Shown here piece by piece: positions 57,835 to 64,000 of a DNA stretch of 64,000 nt. The translations under genes were made by a program, and so were the position numbers. The stretch covers positions 160,342,329 through 160,406,328 of the forward strand of contig CM053143.1 of the NCBI GenBank assembly GCA_028571685.1, given 5' to 3'. The notes beneath the pieces are model-generated. The model saw only the letters and a program-made list of their open reading frames with translations. It did not search any database and was not told the origin of the DNA. The DNA is from Heterohyrax brucei (Eukaryota; Chordata; Mammalia; Hyracoidea; Procaviidae). The number at the start of each line of letters is the position of its first letter. Position 1 is the stretch's first letter.

Positions 57835-58552
57835 GTTGTAAAATATAGCCTTGGTGACAGAAATGATGCTGGAGATCACATGATAACATTCTGTAAGACT
57901 AATGACTTCTTCACTGCAAGTGTCTTTTTTTTACCAACACAAACTGTGACTGTACACATGGACCTTACCAGATGGTATACACAGGAACCAAATCGACTAC
58001 ATCTGTGGAAAAAGACAATTGGAAAAGCTTCACATCAGCAGTCAGGACAAGATCAGGTGCTGACTGTGGCACAAATCATCATTGCTCATATGCAAATTCT
58101 AACTGAAACTGAAGAAAATTAGAAAAAAGTCCACAAGAGCCAAAATACGACCTTGAGTATATGTCTCCTGAGTTTAAAGATCATCTAAAGAACATATTTG
58201 ATGTGTTGACCACAGATGACCGAAAACCAGGCCAGTTGTGCAATGATATCAAAGACATCATACCTGAAGAGTGCAAGAGGTCATTAAAGAGACAGGAAAG
58301 AAAGGACCAAATTATATGTCGGAAGAGTCTCTGAAACTTGCTCTTGAATGTCGAGCAGCTAAAGCAAAAGGAAAGAATGGTGAAGTAAAAGATCTACACA
58401 GAAGATTTCAAAGGGCAGCTCAAGAAGACAAAAGGAAGCATTATAATGATATGTACAAAGAGCTGGACATAGAACGGAAGGAAGGACATGTTTTGTGTTT
58501 CTCAAACTGAAAGAACTAAAGAAAACTTTCAGGCCTTGAGATGCTATGCTTT

Positions 58553-59546
58553 AGTCTCTTTTACTTTCTCTTAAATTGAGATTTTCATTTTTATACATTA
58601 GAAGGAAAAAATCAATGGGAAAATTTTACTTTGTGCAGTTTAAATTAGGGAAAGTGTTGCTGTAGGACTTTCTGACAGTGAGGTGGGCTTTAGTTTCCTG
58701 TTTGACATTTGAATTTATTCAACATTTTTTTTCCTTTTGTCTTCTTGGAGCCATCTTACTAACTCTTCTGTACAAACAGTCTGGTGTTTATTATACATAT
58801 TCTCATGAGATAAGAAATCTTAACTAAGAGTTAATCATTGGTATGAATAGTTTTTTTATCACAAATTTTCAAATCTATGAAAACTTATAATAAACGTATT
58901 CTGAAACCTAAATCAAAGACTTCATTTGTTCCAATTACTAAACCTCAGGTTAAAGCCAAGCCATTAGGAATCCAAAATGTGTTATTGAAATATAATGATA
59001 ATGAAGTTAACTGTTTAGTGATTTTTTCATTTGCAACTTCCATCACACACATATTCCTTTATTTCCACCCATGTTTTACACATTTTCCCTCTAATATGCT
59101 GTCAAAATTTTACATTTCATACCTAAATAAAAATGATTTTTGTTAAGAATAATATATTTTTATTTTGTTATATTTTTACAAATGAAATTATATGTTTTAT
59201 TAACTTTAATTTTTTTATGAAATGTAAATCACATCCACTGCAAACTAAAGTCAGTATCTCCAGCAAAAGACCTCACAAATTATTCAAGTTCCAGGAGAAC
59301 ATGAATATTTATGTTGCATAAAGTTTCCCCTCAGATATTAGCCAAATTAGCTTTGCACAAGGAAAGCAACAATCTGGAAAGTATAGCAGAAAAGGGCAGC
59401 TGGGGGCCTTTTAGATAAACAGACATTTCCGGGGCATAGCAAGACTGGAGAATGACTCAAATTTTAGTCAGAAAAAGAGGAAAACGCTGGTAAAAATTCT
59501 GGCTTTTATTTGTTGAGTTTGAACCATACATAGAGTTATGGCCTAA
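58553..59546. other. No recognised feature
   Basis: A+T-rich unassigned interval. Confidence 0.4.
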
Positions 59547-59560
59547 TTTAGGAATAATGG

Positions 59561-59726
59561 ATGCCCTGGTGTCATAGTGGTTAAATACTATGGCTGCTAT
59601 CCACAAGATCAGCAGTTCTAATCCACTAAGCACTCCTTAGAAACTATAATGGGCAGTTCTGCTCTGCCCTATAGGATCACTGTGCATCAGAATCAAATCG
59701 ATCGCAGCAGGGTTTTTGTTTTTGGT
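59561..59726 (+). mobile_element. AfroSINE, sense, with exact target duplication
   Basis: 'atgccctggtgtcatagtgg', 'actatggctgctatccacaa', 'actccttagaaactataatg' and the tail 'aatcaaatcgatcgcagcag' with T-rich end. The 14-bp repeat 'tttaggaataatgg' flanks it exactly at 59547-59560 and 59727-59740. Confidence 0.93.
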
Positions 59727-60735
59727 TTTAGGAATAATGGCAAAACTGAAATTGAACCTTTCCTGTAAATTAAAACCAAGGCCTCCTGGGAACAAAATAC
59801 TTTGACATCAGTCCAGAACAAAACACCACACTTTCAGAGAAAAATATTCCAATTTAGTTTAAATAATTTAGCTTGTCTCAAAGTGTACTTATTAATATTC
59901 ATCATTCATCATTTTTGTTAGACAGTTGAAGAAGACATGATCAATACCAAGTGAACAGAAGTCATCACTAGTAGCATAGTTGTTAAAATTAGCAGACAGA
60001 TTTTAAAATAATTATTCTATGTACGTTAACATACTTGGAATAATATATAATAAAAAAAACATATGGGATGTCTACATAGGAAAAAAACCTTAAAAACAAG
60101 TAAAAGAAATTTCTAGAATTAAAAATAACTTGCTAGAGTAAACTTCTGTGATAGTTTTTAAATAGGCTGAACACCTCTGAAGAAAATATTAATAAATGTG
60201 ATGATGGAACAAGCAAATTATAAAACCTAAAGCACAGAGAATAAAACAAAATGAAAAAACAAAACAAAACATTATAGAAAACAATATAAAGATATAAAAT
60301 ATGTGTAATTGGAATAGAGAGTAAAATGAAGCAAAATAAATATTTAAAGAGACAATGGATGATAGTGGTATGATATAAGATAAACAACCACTAATTCAAA
60401 TACTTCTATAACTTCTAAGAATGCATTTATAATCATATGTCGAAAAATGACTACAATATAGTAACAATAATAAAGAAGTTTCCTTCAAAAACAATACACA
60501 CCAGAAGGTAAAGGAATTACTTCCTTAAGCTTTTGGGAAAAAGTTAAAAACATACAAACACACTAACAATACATGGGCAACCTTGAATTCTACACCCATT
60601 AAAAATGTTATCAAAAATGAAGTAAACACAAAGACATTTGTTTCAGACAGGCAAAAGTTGAATAAATCCATTGCTAACAGACTTGCAGTAAATGCAAAGT
60701 AGAGCTCTTCTTGTATTGAAATGATTCTGTAGATA

Positions 60736-61431
60736 CACCATAAAATGGTGTGGGGTGGTGTCTGAACTCCTCTAACTTCACAGCAGGGGATGAGAATGAA
60801 GATCAACAGCCCATGGCTGTTTCTTGTGAGGCAAAAGTCAAATAGGCCTCTTCACTCTGCTATCTTTACCGATTCTGACACTCACTGTCTCTCCCATGAT
60901 GTTCTCTACTTCCCTGCAGGGTTTCATAATTCCTTCCAATGGCCACACACAACTTACAGACAATTCTCATGACTATAGGGTTCATTACAGAAATAATAGT
61001 TCCAAATTAAAGTCAGGAACCCTCAGTACACTGTTCCTCCATCAGGACAGTCTCTTCTCAGCCATGCTCACAGACACACACTACCAGGCACTGGGACTCT
61101 GTTCAAAGGCTCTTAGCTTTCTCTCTCCAAGGGCTGGAAAACTTGCCACACTATCTCCTGCAGCTGCTTCTTGCTACCTTTATGTTACAATTCTCTCTCT
61201 TTGTCTCTTGGTTTGAGGAGGTTCTTAAAACAGAATTCTTGGGTCCAAAGGCTCTTCCTTGGTAGTCCTTCTCTTTCCCACCTCTAAATTGTCTCATCTC
61301 AAGCCCAGCAGGGTGGTACAATTGAGTAACTCCTTTAGTGAGCCCAAATTACCCTATCACACAGTCTCATCTAACCACTTAGGTGGAAGCTTCAAGACTA
61401 TTGCTAGAAAGAGCACACAATAGTGCTTGAT
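60736..61431 (-). mobile_element. Unidentified insertion, possibly an LTR, in old L1
   Basis: This C+T-rich block of higher G+C separates the ORF1 end from the inter-ORF spacer of the old L1. Read on the minus strand it has an 'aactattatttctgtaatga' and 'accctatag' stretch suggestive of an LTR polyadenylation region. I cannot name it or define ends. Forward frames of 60 and 106 codons within it have no signature. Confidence 0.35.
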
Positions 61432-61653
61432 TGTACTGCATACATACAGAAAGAAAAGAAGAGCATTGCAAAATGGAAAATCAATAAATCAAAGGGGCAG
61501 GGAACTGTGAACAGATATATATCTTTTAAAATTTATTTAAAGAGTGACAACTCTTTTAAACAAATATAGTAACAATATACTCCGGGGTTAAAATGTAAAA
61601 TGTTTGGCAGCAATAATAGCAACAAAAACATAAAGAATGTGACTATATCAATA

Positions 61654-61678
61654 AGCCAAGCCAAGTGCCATCGAGATC
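61654..61678 (-). mobile_element. 25-bp AfroSINE-tail insertion
   Basis: 'agccaagccaagtgccatcg' plus 'agatc' is the reversed AfroSINE 3' end alone. It is flanked by 'tgactatatcaata' (61640-61653) and 'tgactatattgata' (61679-61692), a 14-bp duplication with one mismatch. This points to a target-primed insertion truncated to its last 25 bases. Confidence 0.75.
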
Positions 61679-62183
61679 TGACTATATTGATACAGTTACA
61701 ATATTGAAAAATTCTTACATTCTTCATAAAATGATGTAATAGAACGGGCTCTTATAAATTAAGGATGCATACTTAAACCTACAATAACCACTAACAAATT
61801 AATAAAGCTTACAACAATATACATACCTTTAATTAAATAATTGAAAGGGATATAAAGGAAGAAGAAAAAAGAGGTCAAAAAATTTATGTGAAGAACTTTA
61901 TAAAAACCAATAGCTGTCATGTCAGTAATTTCATTAACTGTAAATAAGTTAAACACAAAAATTAGACTATAGTGACTGTAATATTAAACAATAAAACGCA
62001 AATAAATTTTTCTTTAAGATAAATATATCCTATATTTAAGAGAAGAAAGAGGTGAAAATAAATATTTGGAAAAATATAAAATGCAAATCTACTAATTCAG
62101 TGTTGCCGTATTGATAACACTCAGATTTGATTTAAATGAAGAACTTGTTAGTTCAGGACAATAAAAATAAATAGCTTTGAAAT

Positions 62184-62343
62184 GATAAAACCCACTGCCA
62201 TCAAGTTTGTTCCAACTCATAGCGACCCTATAGGTCAGAGTAGAACTGCCCCCACAGAGTGTCCAAGGAGCAGCTGATGGATTTGAACCACCAACCTTTT
62301 GGTTAGCAGCCACAGCACTTAAACTCTACATCACCAGGATTTC
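62184..62343 (-). mobile_element. AfroSINE, antisense
   Basis: 'aacccactgccatcaagttt', 'gtgtccaaggagcagctgat', 'ttggttagcagccacagcac' and the head 'catcaccaggatttc'. An 8-bp repeat 'ctttgaaa' flanks it (62175-62182, 62344-62351). Confidence 0.9.
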
Positions 62344-62597
62344 CTTTGAAAAGATAGAAGGTTCAATTTATTTACAAATATTATTTCTGAGGCTGTATGC
62401 ACCTAATAAAAAATCTGTGAAACACATAATTTAAAAATTCACAGGAAAAAAGCTAATAGTAGTTGAAGATATAAATACATGTCTCTCAATTATTAGTAGA
62501 AAAAGTAGGCAAGAAACATACAGATGTAGAGGAGATGGATAGCTGTATTAATTCAGATCATGGATAAGGATTTAACATTAAAACCAACGACTGCAGA

Positions 62598-62822
62598 ATG
62601 CACCTCCTCACCTCTCCCCCATCAAGGATTCACAGAATATTTAGCAAAATGGAATATACTCTGGGGCATAAAGCAAGTATTATTAAGTCTCAAAGGATTG
62701 AAATTGCTGAGTATGTTTTCTCACACCATATAATTCAATTAGAAGTAAAAAACAAAATCAAAACTAAAAAATACATCCACAATTACTTCAAAGTGAATAA
62801 AACACTTCTAAGAAATATATAG
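62598..62822 (+). pseudogene. L1 ORF2 endonuclease remnant (old L1)
   Basis: A 74-codon open stretch containing 'HRIFSKMEYTLGHKASIIK' and 'IEIAEYVFSHHIIQLEVKN'. It aligns by pattern with the L1 endonuclease segment that normally reads '…F(S/T)(K/R)IDH(I/V)LGHK…' and '…FSDH…'. The catalytic Asp of 'IDH' is Glu ('MEYTL') and 'SDH' is 'SHH', so it is inactive. Confidence 0.6.
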
Positions 62823-63231
62823 ATTAAAGAAAACAACCATAAGAAATGAAAAATAGTTTTTTGAAGTGACTGATAATGAGAAAAGAAGACAAAACTACAA
62901 TAAATTCATTTTGTTCCATTAAAGCAGTACCAGCATTCAAATGTTTAGATTTAAATACATATACTGTTAGGCTGAAATCCAAACCCCCTCCCCAAGCTGC
63001 CCTGAGCCAGCTATTCCCGGACTCCTGACCATCACTGGAGAGTCCCTGATTGTTTATCTCTTATTCAAATAAGGCCGACTGTGGCTTCCTCCCTATAGGC
63101 TCCACTAGCCCTCTCCCCACTTCACCCCACTGAAACGACACTCCTTACGCTAATCCAACCGTCCTAATTGTCCACAGTCCCAATGGTTACTTACCAACAA
63201 GTAACTGTCCTCAGCAAGGTCCGCCTCCACC

Positions 63232-63241
63232 CTTTATAAAT
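63232..63241 (+). promoter_or_regulatory. TATA box of the solo LTR
   Basis: 'ctttataaat' lies about 75 bp before the 'aataaa' signal, in the normal U3/R position of a retroviral LTR. Whether it is active is not visible. Confidence 0.5.
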
Positions 63242-63313
63242 CCCCGACTCCGCAGCCAACGTGCAGTTTTGCAGACTCCCTCCCAAGAACTCTGTAAAGC
63301 CGCCCTGGACACA

Positions 63314-63319
63314 AATAAA
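63314..63319 (+). promoter_or_regulatory. Polyadenylation signal of the solo LTR
   Basis: 'aataaa' within 'cacaaataaatttt', followed by a T/C-rich stretch that could serve as the downstream element. Confidence 0.55.
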
Positions 63320-64000
63320 TTTTTTCTCTCTCTTTCTCTCTTTTCCCGGTCTCCTTTTACAGCATAATTTAAACTAAATAAAACCTTTTACATTTAAAAC
63401 CTGTAATATATACTAAAAAGAAAAATGATGATAAATCTAAGACCCTAACTTCTACCTCAAGGAAATCTTTTCAAAATGAGCAAACTAATTCACAGGAAGC
63501 AGGTAAAAGGAAATGATTAATGTGTAAGCAGAAGTTAATGAAATAAACATAAAAACAGTGAAACAATCATCAACGTTGAAAGTTAGATCTTTCTAAATGT
63601 TAATAAATTCTATTAGCCCATGGCTGAGTAAGAGCAAAAAGATGAAAAACGTATCAGGAATATTTGAAAAAAGACATCACAACAAATCCTATAAATCTTA
63701 AAAGATTAATAGGGAAATATTGTGCATAATCTTATGTTAATGAATTTGCCAATTTTAAAATTAATTATTTGGAAAATATAATTTCTAAAACACAAAAAAT
63801 ATAAATAGAAAAATTTGAAGAGTCCTTTAACCATTGAAATAACTGTTATTAAAAATTAGAAGTCTTCTCATCAAAATACACCAGGACCAAGTGATTTCAA
63901 TGGGAAATTTCAGCAAACACTTTAATAGGAAATAATACAAACTTGTTTATGAACTTAAAAAAAATCAGAGAATGAAGGGAAAAAGATTGTTTCCAACTTC

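Larger units (their letters stand above)
55667..58552 (-). mobile_element. RTE/BovB-like LINE with inverted 5' segment (copy E)
   Basis: It is bounded by an exact 9-bp duplication 'ctatgcttt' at 55667-55675 and 58544-58552. From 55676 ('tgttgttattagatgctgtc', reversed tail) to about 57345 the element is antisense and covers the 3' end, reverse transcriptase and linker. From about 57345 to 58543 the endonuclease-bearing 5' part is in sense. The linker sequence 'gaactaaagaaaac' at the right end and the reversed 'gttttcttc' at about 57335 are the same point of the element, as twin priming predicts. At about 2.87 kb it is close to a complete RTE. Confidence 0.92.
62965..63361 (+). mobile_element. 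Class I-type endogenous retrovirus solo LTR
   Basis: 397 bp from 'tgttaggctgaaatccaaac' to '...ctccttttaca' (TG…CA). It has a TATA-like 'ctttataaat' at 63232-63241, a polyadenylation signal 'aataaa' near 63314 and a CT-rich U5. G+C is far above the flanks. L1 sequence lies on both sides. I cannot see a clear target duplication (flanks atac and gcat). The TATA-to-polyA spacing and C-rich U3 fit gamma-type (class I) ERVs. No viral genes are present. Confidence 0.7.
59921..64000 (+). mobile_element. Old L1 LINE, sense, runs off the window
   Basis: Diverged ORF1 3' half (59921-60735) has 'cttgaattctacacccatta' and 'aagacatttgtttcagacag'. The ORF1-ORF2 spacer is at about 61432-61900. The endonuclease start is 'gtcagtaatttcattaactgtaaataag' (61920-61947), followed by endonuclease sequence with 'ggcataaagcaagtatta' (62600-62820). 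An ORF2 part after the LTR includes 'caccaggaccaagtgatttc' near 63881. It is heavily mutated and interrupted at about 60736-61431, 61654-61678, 62184-62343 and 62965-63361. Confidence 0.65.

Noticed and set aside
1-64000. CRISPR array, operon, ribosome-binding sites or other prokaryotic features
   Set aside because: No regularly spaced identical repeats and no prokaryotic gene organisation. The sequence is mammalian repeat-rich DNA.
1-64000. Strand bias of AfroSINE copies
   Set aside because: Roughly 15 antisense and 10 sense copies in this window are too few to call a bias.

Overview
The window looks like mammalian, A+T-rich, intergenic or intronic DNA from an afrotherian, most likely an elephant. 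The basis is the repeat repertoire. About 25 copies of the tRNA-derived AfroSINE family are present on both strands. There are about ten copies of an RTE/BovB-type LINE whose 3' end reads like the AfroSINE tail, plus L1s with a matching non-primate 3' UTR. Ancient L2 and MIR and ERVL-MaLR-like LTRs complete the set. Manatee or hyrax cannot be excluded by eye. I find no intact host gene, rRNA, true tRNA gene or CRISPR array. Nearly every coding-looking stretch is a decayed transposon frame. One 85-bp segment (1751-1835) has good splice sites and an open frame and is kept only as a speculative exon.

Layout. 1-4197 is mostly unassigned A+T-rich DNA after an antisense AfroSINE. 4198-6088 is an RTE whose 5' half is inverted. 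7206-8565 holds an antisense L2, an RTE fragment and a mariner scrap. 8570-9480 is an isolated CpG-rich block. 9481-15489 is unassigned DNA with SINEs and L2 remnants. 15490-18735 is a near-complete RTE with a fold-back mariner-derived element inside it. 19182-26673 is a dense patch of SINEs, MaLR-like LTRs and RTE ends nested in one another. 27121-28460 is a SINE cluster with one SINE inserted in another. 28766-35940 is a nearly full-length but dead L1.

36890-41935 is a stack: SINE, mariner element, RTE, and an L1 inserted into the RTE. That L1 itself carries nested SINEs and an oppositely oriented L1 3' end, which makes a palindrome of about 0.65 kb arms. 42559-44755 has RTE ends and SINEs. 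45311-48455 is a near-complete antisense RTE split by a solo LTR. 50340-51710 is an L2 split by two SINEs, then a MIR. 52101-54056 has SINEs, a probable LTR and an MLT1-like LTR. 55667-58552 is a second RTE with an inverted 5' half and a perfect 9-bp target duplication. 59921-64000 is an old L1, broken by an LTR-like block, two SINE insertions (one only 25 bp) and a class I-type solo LTR, and it runs off the end of the window.

The parts relate as autonomous LINEs and the non-autonomous SINEs that share their 3' end. RTE supplies the reverse transcriptase and endonuclease, and AfroSINE and a tRNA-Gly-headed SINE carry RTE-like tails. The nesting gives a relative age order. L2, MIR and old L1 are oldest. 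RTE copies come next, and MaLR-like LTRs occur both older and younger than RTE. L1, AfroSINE and the mariner-derived elements are inserted into RTE or into each other. I found no new biological system. The most unusual material is structural: two twin-primed RTE insertions, the mariner fold-back, the L1 palindrome, the 25-bp SINE insertion and the unexplained CpG-rich block.
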